64,000 nt of DNA, from the NCBI GenBank assembly GCA_903642235.1, contig CAHJWL010000004.1, positions 124,001 to 188,000 on the forward strand. Direction: 5' to 3'. Both the position numbers and the translations under genes were made by a program. This DNA comes from Acidobacteriaceae bacterium. Its GTDB lineage: Bacteria > Acidobacteriota > Terriglobia > Terriglobales > Acidobacteriaceae. The number at the start of each line of letters is the position of its first letter. Positions within the stretch are counted from its first letter, which is position 1. Of the stretch, positions 35,182 to 43,435 are shown in pieces. The notes below the pieces were generated by a model that made no database searches, was not told the origin of the DNA, and saw nothing but the letters and a program-made list of their open reading frames with translations.

Positions 35182-36195
35182 ATGGAAGTAGCCGAACTAT
35201 CCCCGACGCCGACTCCGGCACCGCTCTTTAACTGTCCACGCTGCAGCCACTGGCTCCCTGAGGGAACGCTTGCGTGCCCGGAGTGCGGATCGCTGGTGTA
35301 TGCCAATCACATCGCGGAACTGGCCACGGCAGCACAACGGATGGAGGGAGAGCGACGATGGCCGGAGGCGCGCGCTTTGTGGGTCAGCGCGCTCGAGTGG
35401 ATGCCTGCTGGTGCCGCGCAGGCACAGGCGCTTGAGCAGCGCATAGCCGCGATCGACGGACGCGGCCAGGCGGAGAAGGAGAAGTCGGCGCGATGGGCCA
35501 AACGTCTCGGTCCGCTGGCACTAGTGCTGGTATTTCTTGGGAAGCTGAAAGGCCTGCTGTTCCTGCTCTTCAAGTTCAAATTTTTGTTCAGCTTTCTGAC
35601 GTTTTTTGGCCTGTACTGGGCGCTGTTCGGATGGAAGTTCGGGCTGGGTTTCACGCTGTCCATCCTGGTGCACGAAATGGGGCATTTCTGGGCGGTGAAG
35701 CGGCGTGGGTTGAAGGCAGATCTGCCGGTGTTTCTGCCGGGTCTGGGTGCGTATGTACGGTGGTACACCATGGGCATACCGCTTGATGGGCTGGCGTCGA
35801 TTGCTCTGGCGGGGCCGCTGTTCGGGCTAGGGGCAGCACTCGCGTGTCTCGGACTATTTGCGTGGACGCACCAGCAGGTATATGTCGCGCTGGCGCATAC
35901 AGGTGCCTTTATCAATCTGCTGAATCTGATCCCGGTACTGGGGCTCGATGGCGCGCAGGCGATGTATGCGCTGACTAAGCTGCAGCGGGGTCTGCTGCTT
36001 GGCTCGGCGGTGGTGTTATTTGCGGTGATGCATGAGGGTATCTTCCTTTTCCTGGCAGCCGGTCTGGCGTGGCGTCTGTTTACCAAGGATGAGCCGGCCG
36101 AGGCGAGTAATCGGACAATGGTGTACTACCTGCTGCTGCTGTTTGCGCTGGGAGCGTTTCTGCGGATAGTGCCGCCGGGAACGATCGTTCGGTAG
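35182..36195 (+). CDS. site-2-protease-like M50 metalloprotease with zinc ribbon
   Basis: This 337-residue membrane protein starts with a zinc ribbon (Cys18, 21, 32 and 35 in CPRC...CPEC), followed by a helical linker with about 60 residues. Several membrane helices follow. The zinc-binding HEMGH (164-168) lies in a helix, and a later NLIPVLGLDGAQ provides the third ligand Asp, as in M50 proteases. There is no PDZ domain. It presumably cuts substrates within the membrane. It lies 131 bases after the HtrA-type gene on the same strand. Substrates are unknown; no anti-sigma factor gene is in the window. Confidence 0.87.
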   Translation: MEVAELSPTPTPAPLFNCPRCSHWLPEGTLACPECGSLVYANHIAELATAAQRMEGERRWPEARALWVSALEWMPAGAAQAQALEQRIAAIDGRGQAEKEKSARWAKRLGPLALVLVFLGKLKGLLFLLFKFKFLFSFLTFFGLYWALFGWKFGLGFTLSILVHEMGHFWAVKRRGLKADLPVFLPGLGAYVRWYTMGIPLDGLASIALAGPLFGLGAALACLGLFAWTHQQVYVALAHTGAFINLLNLIPVLGLDGAQAMYALTKLQRGLLLGSAVVLFAVMHEGIFLFLAAGLAWRLFTKDEPAEASNRTMVYYLLLLFALGAFLRIVPPGTIVR

Positions 36196-36314
36196 GGGCG
36201 AAGAGCGGAGCAACGGGCAAGAGCAGGGAAGCGACGACAGAAAAGCGAAGTAAAGAGCAGAAAGCAGACAAGACGGGGTACAGCCTGGGACGGCTCTGGA
36301 CGCCGGGCCTGTTA

Positions 36315-36926
36315 TTAGTCGGCGTGTTTTGGGCGGTAGCGACGGCCTTCGAAGATGTAGCGACCGCTGAGGACGCGGGCGATGCCTTCGGCGTAGGCGA
36401 GATGCTCCTGCTCGAGGATGCGTGCGGAGAGGGTCTCGGGGGTATCGTCCGCGAGCACGGGGACGCTGCGCTGCAGGATGATGGCGCCGTGGTCGAGTTG
36501 TTCATCGACGAAGTGCACGGTGCAGCCGGAGATGGCGACGCCGTAGTCGAGTGCCTGCCCTTGCGCGTCGAGGCCGGGAAATGCGGGCAGCAGCGAGGGA
36601 TGGATGTTGAGGATGCGCTGCGGAAAGGCGCGGACGAAGGCCGGGGAGATAAGGCGCATGTAGCCGGCGAGGCAGACCAGGTCGACCTGGTGCTCCAGGA
36701 GATGCGCAATGAACTCTGCATCGTGCTCGGCGCGCTTGCGGCCGTTGGCGGGAACGGCGATGGCCGGGAGGCCGAGATCGCGGGCGGCTGCCAGGCCGGG
36801 AGCGTCGGCGAAGTTTGAGAGGACGACGGCGATTTCGACGTCAGGCAGGCGGCCGTCGTGGATGGCGTGAGCGATGGCGAGGAAGTTCGAGCCGCGGCCG
36901 GAGAGGAGGATGCCGAGACGCGTCAT
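36315..36926 (-). CDS. purN: phosphoribosylglycinamide formyltransferase PurN
   Basis: This 203-residue enzyme transfers a formyl group from 10-formyl-THF to glycinamide ribonucleotide, step three of purine synthesis. Key blocks are LLSGRGSNFLAI at the N-terminus, the VCLAGYMRLISPAFV strand, ILNIHPSLLPAFPGLDAQ with catalytic Asn and His, and VHFVDEQLDHGAIILQ with the catalytic Asp. Its ATG overlaps the hepT stop (ATGA), so purN is translated in tandem with the toxin gene in the purM-mntA-hepT-purN operon. Confidence 0.96.
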   Translation of the reverse strand: MTRLGILLSGRGSNFLAIAHAIHDGRLPDVEIAVVLSNFADAPGLAAARDLGLPAIAVPANGRKRAEHDAEFIAHLLEHQVDLVCLAGYMRLISPAFVRAFPQRILNIHPSLLPAFPGLDAQGQALDYGVAISGCTVHFVDEQLDHGAIILQRSVPVLADDTPETLSARILEQEHLAYAEGIARVLSGRYIFEGRRYRPKHAD

Positions 36927-37291
36927 GCGGGATCCGGAGCCCCGGGAGGCTGCAGGTCAGTCAGTGCTACCGCCGCTGCTCTGTACAGCTCAGGAAGCTT
37001 CTCTTTCAAGGTTCGCCAGACGCGTTCGTCATCCACGGCGTGGTACTCGTGGCGAAGAACATTTCCCAGGCCGCGCACACCTCGCCAATCGATCGTTGGG
37101 CAAAGCCGCTCGGCATCCCCGCCGAGGCGATATGCGGCCTCTGAGACGATCTGTAGCAGTCGCTCGACGGCTCTCTTCGTTTTCAGGTCGGACGCGTAAG
37201 CCGCATAGTCCATACCTGCGGTAAATTCCATGATGCTCTCACTACTCTCGACAATGTCTTCCAGGTATGTACGGAGGTCCCTAAAAGGCAC
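36923..37291 (-). CDS. hepT: HepT-like toxin (HEPN, DUF86)
   Basis: This 122-residue all-helical protein belongs to the HEPN/DUF86 family, whose HepT members are RNases paired with MntA. The helix YLEDIVESSESIMEF and the later RAVERLLQIVSEAAYRL are typical. The catalytic area reads RGLGNVLRHEYHAVDD: the HxY of the RX4-6HXY motif is intact (His81, Tyr83). The usual Arg four or five residues earlier is Gly76, though Arg73 and Arg80 are near. GTG at 37291 has GGAGG upstream within mntA, which it overlaps by 11 bases. Its stop overlaps the purN start. Confidence 0.88.
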   Translation of the reverse strand: MPFRDLRTYLEDIVESSESIMEFTAGMDYAAYASDLKTKRAVERLLQIVSEAAYRLGGDAERLCPTIDWRGVRGLGNVLRHEYHAVDDERVWRTLKEKLPELYRAAAVALTDLQPPGAPDPA

Positions 37292-37577
37292 GTACCGCCT
37301 CCAGCGTCACACGCGTGTGGATGCGTGGCCGCATCAGGTGTGCTGAGGAGAGGTGGACCGGTGCTCCCACGAGATCTGTCAAACGATCCTGGAGCGCCAC
37401 AACGTCGAAGAGATTGAGCTTATTCGTCTCATCGTAGTCAACGAGCAGATCCACGTCGGACTCGGGCGTATTGTCGCCGCGCGCGACGGAGCCGAAGAGG
37501 CGTAGATGGAGGAGGCCGGCGGCTTGCAGTTCCGGGGCGTGCGCGCGCAGGATGCCGAGAATGCGGTCTCTTTCCAT
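37281..37577 (-). CDS. mntA: MntA-like antitoxin nucleotidyltransferase
   Basis: From the ATG at 37577 this is a 98-residue minimal nucleotidyltransferase. The motif GSX10DXD is exact: Gly29-Ser30, then ten residues, then Asp41-Val-Asp43. In the MntA/HepT pair, this enzyme adds AMP to a Tyr of the toxin and so silences it. It lies 63 bases after the purM stop. An in-frame ATG directly abutting that stop (37640) could also be used by coupling, adding 21 residues; homologues usually start where chosen here. The downstream hepT overlaps it, the usual arrangement. Confidence 0.88.
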   Translation of the reverse strand: MERDRILGILRAHAPELQAAGLLHLRLFGSVARGDNTPESDVDLLVDYDETNKLNLFDVVALQDRLTDLVGAPVHLSSAHLMRPRIHTRVTLEAVRAF

Positions 37578-37640
37578 GTGATTAATGTGACAGAGTGCCT
37601 GTGTCTTCGCAATGATTCCGCGGCGTACGCCGGGATCCAT

Positions 37641-38810
37641 TTAGCTATAGGTTACTTTGCGATCGCCGCGAACGATGCGGCCGATGATATGGTGCCGCTC
37701 ATTGGCGCGGTTGAGGACAGCTTTGGCCTTCTTCACCTTTTCGGCGGGTACAACGCAGATCAGGCCGATGCCCATATTGAAGGTGTGAAACATCTCGTCT
37801 GGCTCGACCGAGCCGAGCTGCTGCAGGTGCTCAAAGAGCGGCGGTGCTTGCCAGGAAGCGGGGTCAACGACCGCGCCCAGGCCTTTGGCGAGGATGCGTG
37901 GGAGATTGTCGGTGATGCCGCCGCCGGTGATGTGCGCCATGCCGCTGACCAGCTCGGCGGCGCAGAGCTTTTTGACGATGCTGAGATAGGAGCGGTGGGT
38001 CCGCATCAAGGCCGCGCCGGTCTTGTCCTTGAGCTCGTTGACGTACTGGTCCGCTCCATACTTCGCGACCTCGAAGAGCAGCTTGCGGGCAAGCGAGTAG
38101 CCGTTGGTGTGCAGGCCGTTTGACGGCAGACCGATGAGAACATCACCGATCTCGATGCGTTCGCCGGTGATGATGCGGTCGCGGTTGACGACGCCGACGA
38201 TAGTGCCGGCGAGATCGTACTCACCATCGGCATAGAAGCCGGGCATCTGGGCGGTTTCGCCGCCGATGAGGGCGCAGCCGTTGGCGCGGCAGGCCTCCGA
38301 GAGGCCCTGCACGACGGTTTCCGCGGTGGAGTCGTCGAGTTTGCCGGTCGCGAGGTAGTCAAGAAAGAAGAGCGGCGTCGCACCCTGGACGGCGATGTCG
38401 TTGACGCAATGGTTGACGAGGTCCTGGCCCACGGTGTGATGGATGTTGAGATCGAAGGCGACTTTGAGCTTGGTGCCGACGCCGTCGGCCGAGGAGACGA
38501 GGACGGGGGCGGGATACTTCTCGAGATCGAGGGCAAAGAGGCCGCCGAAGCCGCCGATTTCACTTAGAACGTGCTTGTTAAAGGTCTTGCGGGCGAGCAT
38601 CTTGATGCGCTGCTTGGTGCGGTCTCCGGAGGTGATATCGACACCGGCATCGGCGTAGGTCAGCGCTTTGCGTGCGCCGTTGGAGAGGTTTGCGGCGGCT
38701 CTTCGCGGTGCGGAGGGCTTCCTGGCGGCGGGTGGGAGACGGTTCTCGGACGAGGTGTCGGCGGCAGGGTCAGAGGTGAGCTCTTGGGGGCTTTGGGTCT
38801 CTTCGGGCAA
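37641..38810 (-). CDS. purM: phosphoribosylformylglycinamidine cyclo-ligase PurM
   Basis: This 389-residue protein is AIR synthetase, step five of purine synthesis. The core starts at LTYADAGVDITSGD (about residue 50) and continues with IGGFGGLFALD, VLVSSADGVGTKLKVAFDL, VGQDLVNHCVNDI, LIGGETAQMPGFY, GLPSNGLHTNGYSLAR, HITGGGITDNLPRIL and MFHTFNMGIGL. A Pro/Ala-rich extension of about 48 residues precedes the core. The only upstream start codon is TTG 38810, with AAGGACGG nearby; a better-placed ATG at 38818 is out of frame. TAGACT at about 38847-38852 is a likely -10. It leads the operon with mntA, hepT and purN. Confidence 0.93.
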   Translation of the reverse strand: MPEETQSPQELTSDPAADTSSENRLPPAARKPSAPRRAAANLSNGARKALTYADAGVDITSGDRTKQRIKMLARKTFNKHVLSEIGGFGGLFALDLEKYPAPVLVSSADGVGTKLKVAFDLNIHHTVGQDLVNHCVNDIAVQGATPLFFLDYLATGKLDDSTAETVVQGLSEACRANGCALIGGETAQMPGFYADGEYDLAGTIVGVVNRDRIITGERIEIGDVLIGLPSNGLHTNGYSLARKLLFEVAKYGADQYVNELKDKTGAALMRTHRSYLSIVKKLCAAELVSGMAHITGGGITDNLPRILAKGLGAVVDPASWQAPPLFEHLQQLGSVEPDEMFHTFNMGIGLICVVPAEKVKKAKAVLNRANERHHIIGRIVRGDRKVTYS

Positions 38811-38909
38811 GCGGGCATACCGTCCTTCACGTTTGGGAGCCTCAAGTCTAGCAGGGGAGATTCTTCGACCATGTGAATCGCCGGGTGGAGCCGGCCGTTG
38901 CCGGCCTCC

Positions 38910-38915
38910 TATACT
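38910..38915 (+). promoter_or_regulatory. candidate -10 (TATACT) of hemL, leaderless
   Basis: TATACT is followed by the 6-base spacer TCTGGA and the ATG at 38922, the classical leaderless geometry. Confidence 0.45.
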
Positions 38916-38921
38916 TCTGGA

Positions 38922-40238
38922 ATGGCACAGGCAATCGAGGGGCAGGCATCACGGGTGATGACGCGGTCGGGCGAGCTGCAGCGGCGGGCGGAGCGGCTAT
39001 TGCCGGGCGGGGTAGATTCGCCGGTGCGGGCATTCCGGGCTGTGGGGGGAGAACCGCCGTTTATGGACCGGGCGAAGGGGGCGACGCTGTGGGACGTGGA
39101 TGGAAACCGGTACGTGGACTTCTTTGGGTCGTGGGGGCCGATGATCCTGGGGCATGCCTATCCCGCGGCAGTTGAGGCGATTGGGCGGGCGGCGGAGCGG
39201 AGTGCCAGCTTTGGCGCATCGACCGAGGCGGAGGGCGACTTGGCGGAGCTGGTGATGCGGTGTTTTCCGTCGGTCGAGCGGCTGCGGTTTACGAGCTCAG
39301 GGACGGAGGCCTGCATGAGTGCGGTGCGGCTGGCGCGCGGGTTTACCGGGCGGAACCTCGTTGTGAAGTTCGAGGGGTGCTACCACGGGCACTCGGACGC
39401 AATGCTCGTGAAGGCGGGCTCGGGGATGGCGACGCTGGGCATTCCGGGGTCGGCGGGGGTGCCGGAGGCGGTCGCGATGGAGACGCTGGCGCTGCCGTAC
39501 AACGATCTGGCGGCTGTGCGGGAGGCGTTCGCCAAATTTCCGGAGGGGATTGCGGCGGTGATCGTCGAGCCGGTGGTGGGGAATGCGGGAACGCTGATCC
39601 CGGTCGAGGGATACCTGCAGGGTCTGCAGGCGATCACGCGGGAGCATGGGGCGCTGCTAATCGTGGATGAGGTGATGACGGGGTTCCGATTGTCGCTCGG
39701 GGGAGCGCAGGAGATCTACGGGATCAGGCCCGACCTGACGACGCTGGGCAAGATCCTGGGCGGCGGGCTGCCGTGTGGGGCGTTTGGCGGGCGCGAGGAC
39801 GTGATGGCGTACCTGGCGCCGCTGGGACCGGTGTACCAGGCAGGGACGCTGAGCGGGAATCCGCTGGCGATGGCGGCTGGGATCGCGACACTTGGGGCGC
39901 TGATCGAGGGTCGCGACACGATCTATGCGCGGTTAGAGCAGGTAACGGCGGCGGTGGCGGAGGGGGTCGCGGAGCTGGCGCGCGAGGCCGGTGTGGCGGT
40001 GACGACCAACCGGGTGGGGTCGATGTTTACGTGGTTCTTCACGGACCGGCCGGTGCGGAACTTTGCGGAGGCATTGATGAGTGATACGGCGCGATTTGGG
40101 GGGTTTCATCGGGCGATGATGGAGGCGGGTGTATGGCTGCCGCCGAGCCAGTTTGAGGCGGCGTTTGTGTCGGCGGCGCATGGCGAGACGGAGGTGGCGT
40201 TTACGCTCGAGGCGGCGCGGGGAGCGCTGCGGGGGTGA
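38922..40238 (+). CDS. hemL: glutamate-1-semialdehyde 2,1-aminomutase
   Basis: This 438-residue PLP enzyme converts glutamate-1-semialdehyde to 5-aminolevulinate for haem and other tetrapyrroles. Motifs include [40 protein letters not shown] read in parts, [48 protein letters not shown] and the PLP Lys in [18 protein letters not shown] second start at 38958 is possible, but TATACT with a 6-base spacer supports the ATG at 38922. It diverges from purM. The C-terminus has the family's [13 protein letters not shown]. Confidence 0.96.
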   Translation: MAQAIEGQASRVMTRSGELQRRAERLLPGGVDSPVRAFRAVGGEPPFMDRAKGATLWDVDGNRYVDFFGSWGPMILGHAYPAAVEAIGRAAERSASFGASTEAEGDLAELVMRCFPSVERLRFTSSGTEACMSAVRLARGFTGRNLVVKFEGCYHGHSDAMLVKAGSGMATLGIPGSAGVPEAVAMETLALPYNDLAAVREAFAKFPEGIAAVIVEPVVGNAGTLIPVEGYLQGLQAITREHGALLIVDEVMTGFRLSLGGAQEIYGIRPDLTTLGKILGGGLPCGAFGGREDVMAYLAPLGPVYQAGTLSGNPLAMAAGIATLGALIEGRDTIYARLEQVTAAVAEGVAELAREAGVAVTTNRVGSMFTWFFTDRPVRNFAEALMSDTARFGGFHRAMMEAGVWLPPSQFEAAFVSAAHGETEVAFTLEAARGALRG

Positions 40239-40284
40239 CGAGCAACGGCTCCTCTCGATCGTTTTCCCGGGAAGATCGAGAGGG

Positions 40285-41403
40285 TTAATGCGACGGTGGC
40301 TTTGCCGATGCGCGACAGGGCGTTTCGGGGCAGGCTGCGGCGAGAACCATGGAGGTAATGGTGGGCCAATCGGGGAGATTTGCCTTAGGGTTCACATCGA
40401 TGTCGGTCTTGTGAACGAGAACGAGACCGCGCGTGGGAAGGACTGTGATGTACTGGCCGCCGGTGCCGCGAGCCTCATATGCTCCCTGAAAGGGCGTAGC
40501 GTTGACATGGCCGGGATAGATGGCGGCATCCCAGACCCACCAGGCGACACCGAAGCCCCAGCGATCCGGGTTGCCGCGAAGTCGGAGGATCGGTGGCTCC
40601 ATCTCGTCCCAGGGGGTGAATGGCGTGACCATGTAGCGGACCCAGTCGGTATTGACCACAGACTTGCCGTTCCAGACGCCCATGTTGTACATGAGCAGGC
40701 CGATGCGGGCCATGTCGCGGGTGGAGAGATACATGTGGTAGACGGGATGGATGGAACCGGATGAGGGATCTTTGTGCTGGAGCTCGCGGTGAAAGTCCTG
40801 CATACCGAGGGGAAGGGCGAGATCGTTCTCGAGGGCGTCGTAGATGCTTTGGCTGGTGATCTTTTCGAAGGCGGTGCCGGCGGCATCGAACTCCCAGTTG
40901 TTGTAGGAGAACACGGTACCCGGATAGACAGAACCGCGGCCGGGCTGCTGGCTGGTGAGGATGTCATCTGGCGGATCGCGGTAGATGCCGGATCGACCTG
41001 TCATCAGCTGTTCGAGTGTTGCTTTCCCTTCGAGATCGGAGAAGGGAATGGTGTCGTCGAGCCCGAGCTGCTTCACCGTTTTATCCATGTCGATCTTGCC
41101 GGTGACGACGTATTTGCCCATAAGCATGGACAGGATGCTCTTGCGTACGGAGGCGACTTTGCTGACGCGGGTGACATCGCCGAAGGAGAAGATGACATTG
41201 CCATCCTTAACGACCATCATGGCGGTGGTGGGGCCGGTGCGGAGCCAGGCACGAAGAACCTCGAAGCGCGCGGAGGAGAAGCCGGCGGACTCTGGGGTGA
41301 CGGTTTGCCAGTCGGCGTTGGGGTTGTTGGGAGGAGCCTGGGCGGCGGTAGAGAGGCTGAGAGTGATGATGAGTATGGTGAGCAGGCGGCGAGAGCGGAG
41401 CAT
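40285..41403 (-). CDS. secreted serine hydrolase, class C beta-lactamase family
   Basis: From the ATG at 41403 this is 372 residues. A signal peptide ends at about residue 22 (STAAQA). The SxxK active site is Ser85-Val-Arg-Lys88, and a YNN motif (YSYNNWEFD region) provides the second catalytic element. Typical surrounding blocks are VTRVSKVASVRKSILSMLMGK in parts, LTGRSGIYRDP-like TGRSGIY, and WGFGVAWWVWD. Members are peptidases, esterases or penicillin-interacting hydrolases; the substrate here is unknown. Upstream in-frame sequence to 41505 is not protein-like. TATACT lies 9 bases before the ATG. Confidence 0.87.
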   Translation of the reverse strand: MLRSRRLLTILIITLSLSTAAQAPPNNPNADWQTVTPESAGFSSARFEVLRAWLRTGPTTAMMVVKDGNVIFSFGDVTRVSKVASVRKSILSMLMGKYVVTGKIDMDKTVKQLGLDDTIPFSDLEGKATLEQLMTGRSGIYRDPPDDILTSQQPGRGSVYPGTVFSYNNWEFDAAGTAFEKITSQSIYDALENDLALPLGMQDFHRELQHKDPSSGSIHPVYHMYLSTRDMARIGLLMYNMGVWNGKSVVNTDWVRYMVTPFTPWDEMEPPILRLRGNPDRWGFGVAWWVWDAAIYPGHVNATPFQGAYEARGTGGQYITVLPTRGLVLVHKTDIDVNPKANLPDWPTITSMVLAAACPETPCRASAKPPSH

Positions 41404-41412
41404 GACAGGGGA

Positions 41413-41418
41413 AGTATA
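41413..41418 (-). promoter_or_regulatory. candidate -10 (TATACT), nearly leaderless
   Basis: TATACT then TCCCCTGTC then the ATG at 41403: a 9-base pyrimidine-rich spacer with no ribosome site. Confidence 0.4.
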
Positions 41419-41480
41419 GGGCAGAGGCCGATAGCCCGGAGATATGGGCAGGAGTGGCTTGTACCAGGGGAGGCGGAGCG

Positions 41481-42398
41481 ATGAACAGGGCGGTGAAGAG
41501 ACCATCGCGGGTTCTGGTGAGTGGGGCGACGGGGTTGATTGGGCGGCAGTTTGTGGCGGCGCGGCGCGCGGCGGGGGACACCGTGGTGGCGCTGGTGCGG
41601 CGGAAGGCCGGCGAGCAGGAGATTCGGTGGAGCCCTGGCGTGGAGGAGCTGGATCCGGCGTTGGTGAGCGGGTTCGATGCGGTGGTGCATCTGGCGGGGG
41701 AGCCGGTGGTGGGGCTGTGGACGGCAGCGAAGAAGCGCAGGATTCTGGAGAGCCGGGTGAGGGGAACGGAGACGCTGGTGCACGCGCTGACGCGGGCGGA
41801 GCGGCCGCCGCGGGTGTTTCTGTGTGCTTCGGGCATCAACTTCTATGGTGGGACGCGGGCGGGCGAGGTGGATGAGCACTCGGCGGCGGGGAGCGGGTTT
41901 CTGGCGGGGGTGTGCGAGGCGTGGGAGGCGGCATGTGATCCGCTGCGGACGGTGGCGCGGGTGGTGAATCTGCGGATCGGGGTGGTGCTGGCGCGGGAGG
42001 GTGGGACGTTGGGGGCGATGCTGCCGATCTTTCGGCTGGGGGTGGGTGGATCGGTTGGTCCGGGGAAGGGATATGTGAGCTGGATTACGATCGGGGATCT
42101 GGTGCGGGCGATGGAGTACCTGCTCGAAGCCGATATGCTGCGGGGGCCGGTGAACGCGGTGGCGCCGGAGCCGGTGACGGGACGGCGGCTCACGGAGGCG
42201 GTGGCGGAGGCGGTAAGGCGGCCGGCGGTGTTGACGGTGCCGGCATGGGCGGCGCGGCTGGTGCTGGGCGGGTTTGCCGAGGAGACGGCGTTGGGAAGTG
42301 TGCAGGCGGTGCCGCGGCGGTTGCTGGAGAGCGGGTTTGTGTTTCAGGATGTGAGGATCGAGGAATCGGTGGCGGCGCTGGTGGCAGAGCGGCGATGA
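41481..42398 (+). CDS. TIGR01777-family NAD-dependent epimerase
   Basis: This 305-residue protein belongs to the SulA/YfcH-like (TIGR01777) group of extended short-chain dehydrogenases. The Rossmann glycine motif is VSGATGLIGRQF. Then FDAVVHLAGEPVV, KRRILESRVRGTETLVHAL and FLCASGINFYGG follow, and the C-terminus has the DUF1731-like YLLEADMLRGPVNAVAPEPV block. The ATG at 41481 is chosen because GGAGG lies 7 bases upstream. The usual active-site YxxxK is not clearly seen. The reaction is unknown for this family; in E. coli the homologue is uncharacterised. Confidence 0.9.
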   Translation: MNRAVKRPSRVLVSGATGLIGRQFVAARRAAGDTVVALVRRKAGEQEIRWSPGVEELDPALVSGFDAVVHLAGEPVVGLWTAAKKRRILESRVRGTETLVHALTRAERPPRVFLCASGINFYGGTRAGEVDEHSAAGSGFLAGVCEAWEAACDPLRTVARVVNLRIGVVLAREGGTLGAMLPIFRLGVGGSVGPGKGYVSWITIGDLVRAMEYLLEADMLRGPVNAVAPEPVTGRRLTEAVAEAVRRPAVLTVPAWAARLVLGGFAEETALGSVQAVPRRLLESGFVFQDVRIEESVAALVAERR

Positions 42399-42470
42399 GG
42401 GGTGAATGGGGGCGGGATGGGTCGGGAAAGCAGGTCTCTGCAGTTCGATCAGAAGGACGGAGCTTGGGCG

Positions 42471-43268
42471 TTAGTTTTCGGCTGGCGGGTCGAGTTGATC
42501 GATGACGAGGACCTGGACGGGGCCTTTGGTGGGAATGAGCTTGAGGCCGAGCTGTTCCTGAAGGGCGGTGAAGAGGGGTGGGGCGGCATTGGGGGCGGCG
42601 TCGGTGGCGGAAGTGGGTTGGCTTTCGGTGTCGGGGGTCCACTTGAGGGTTAGATCGAAGAGGCCAGGGAGGCTGGTCTGGTCGATGACGATGCGGCCGA
42701 GGTCGTGGGAGAGCTCCTGGGTGAGGGTCTGGGCGAACTGGGCGAGGGTGACGCCTTTGGCGTCGATCTGGCCGTCGTTGGTGTCGGTATCGGCGTCGAT
42801 TTGGTTGGAGGGGCGGAGGTGCGGGCCGCTTTTCGCGACGACGAGGGCGTAGAGGGGAAGGGTGTGGGTCTCCCAGTGGTAGCGGAGGTGGAAGCGGTCG
42901 GCAAGGAGCTGCTGGAACATGGCTCGGCCGGCGAGGGCGTGTTGGTGGCGGTCGAGGCGGTTCCACTCTGCAAAGGTGGTGGCGTCGAGCTTGGCTTCAA
43001 TGTCGAAGCGCGCGGAAGTGAGCCATCTAGGGCCGCCGAGGATGCGGGGCTCGGGGAGGTCGAAGGCGGTGTACTGCATGAGGTTTTTGACGGTGACGTT
43101 TAAAGCGATGAAGCGGCTGTTGTCCATGCCGGAGTGAGAGCTGGAGGTTCCGACGTGGCTGCGCTTGACGGAGGTGACTTCGAAGGTAAGGGCCGGTGCC
43201 GGCGTTTGCCCGAGGGCTGTGGCGGTTTGCGCGAGGGCAAGGGCGGCGAGCAGGAAGCGCGGGGGCAT
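42471..43268 (-). CDS. TIGR03435 family soil-associated protein
   Basis: This 265-residue secreted protein has a signal peptide (about residues 1-24) and the diagnostic blocks of TIGR03435: FEVTSVKRS, NVTVKNLMQYTAFDL, ILGGPRWLTSARFDIEAK, MFQQLLADRFHLRYHWET, LPLYALVVAKSGPHLRPS, TLAQFAQTLTQEL, IVIDQTSLPGLFDLTLKW and LQEQLGLKLIPTKGPVQVLVID, given here in pieces. The family is strongly expanded in Acidobacteriota and its role is unknown. TATACT ends 8 bases before the ATG. Confidence 0.94.
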   Translation of the reverse strand: MPPRFLLAALALAQTATALGQTPAPALTFEVTSVKRSHVGTSSSHSGMDNSRFIALNVTVKNLMQYTAFDLPEPRILGGPRWLTSARFDIEAKLDATTFAEWNRLDRHQHALAGRAMFQQLLADRFHLRYHWETHTLPLYALVVAKSGPHLRPSNQIDADTDTNDGQIDAKGVTLAQFAQTLTQELSHDLGRIVIDQTSLPGLFDLTLKWTPDTESQPTSATDAAPNAAPPLFTALQEQLGLKLIPTKGPVQVLVIDQLDPPAEN

Positions 43269-43276
43269 GCAGAGGA

Positions 43277-43282
43277 AGTATA
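43277..43282 (-). promoter_or_regulatory. candidate -10 (TATACT), leaderless TIGR03435 mRNA
   Basis: TATACT then the 8-base spacer TCCTCTGC then the ATG at 43268. Confidence 0.42.
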
Positions 43283-43435
43283 GGGCGGAGTACGGCGGGT
43301 GAAAGCTCCGATGGTAAGCAAAACGGCAAGATGGTCCTCGCTTCGCTCCTTCGGCTTGGGGCGAAGTGTGGGAGTTCTCTCGGCTTGGCCGCGCTCAGGG
43401 TGGATCGACGAGCAATCTTGCGCGGAGAAGGGCGA

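Noticed and set aside
38660-38872. Start of purM at the ATG 38818
   Set aside because: That ATG is in another frame, which gives a short Pro/Arg-rich product; the purM frame opens with TTG 38810.
43320-43435. Further hairpin-repeat copy
   Set aside because: Has similar words (CTTCGCTCC, CTCAGGGTGG), but the two arms do not pair and the tail is absent.
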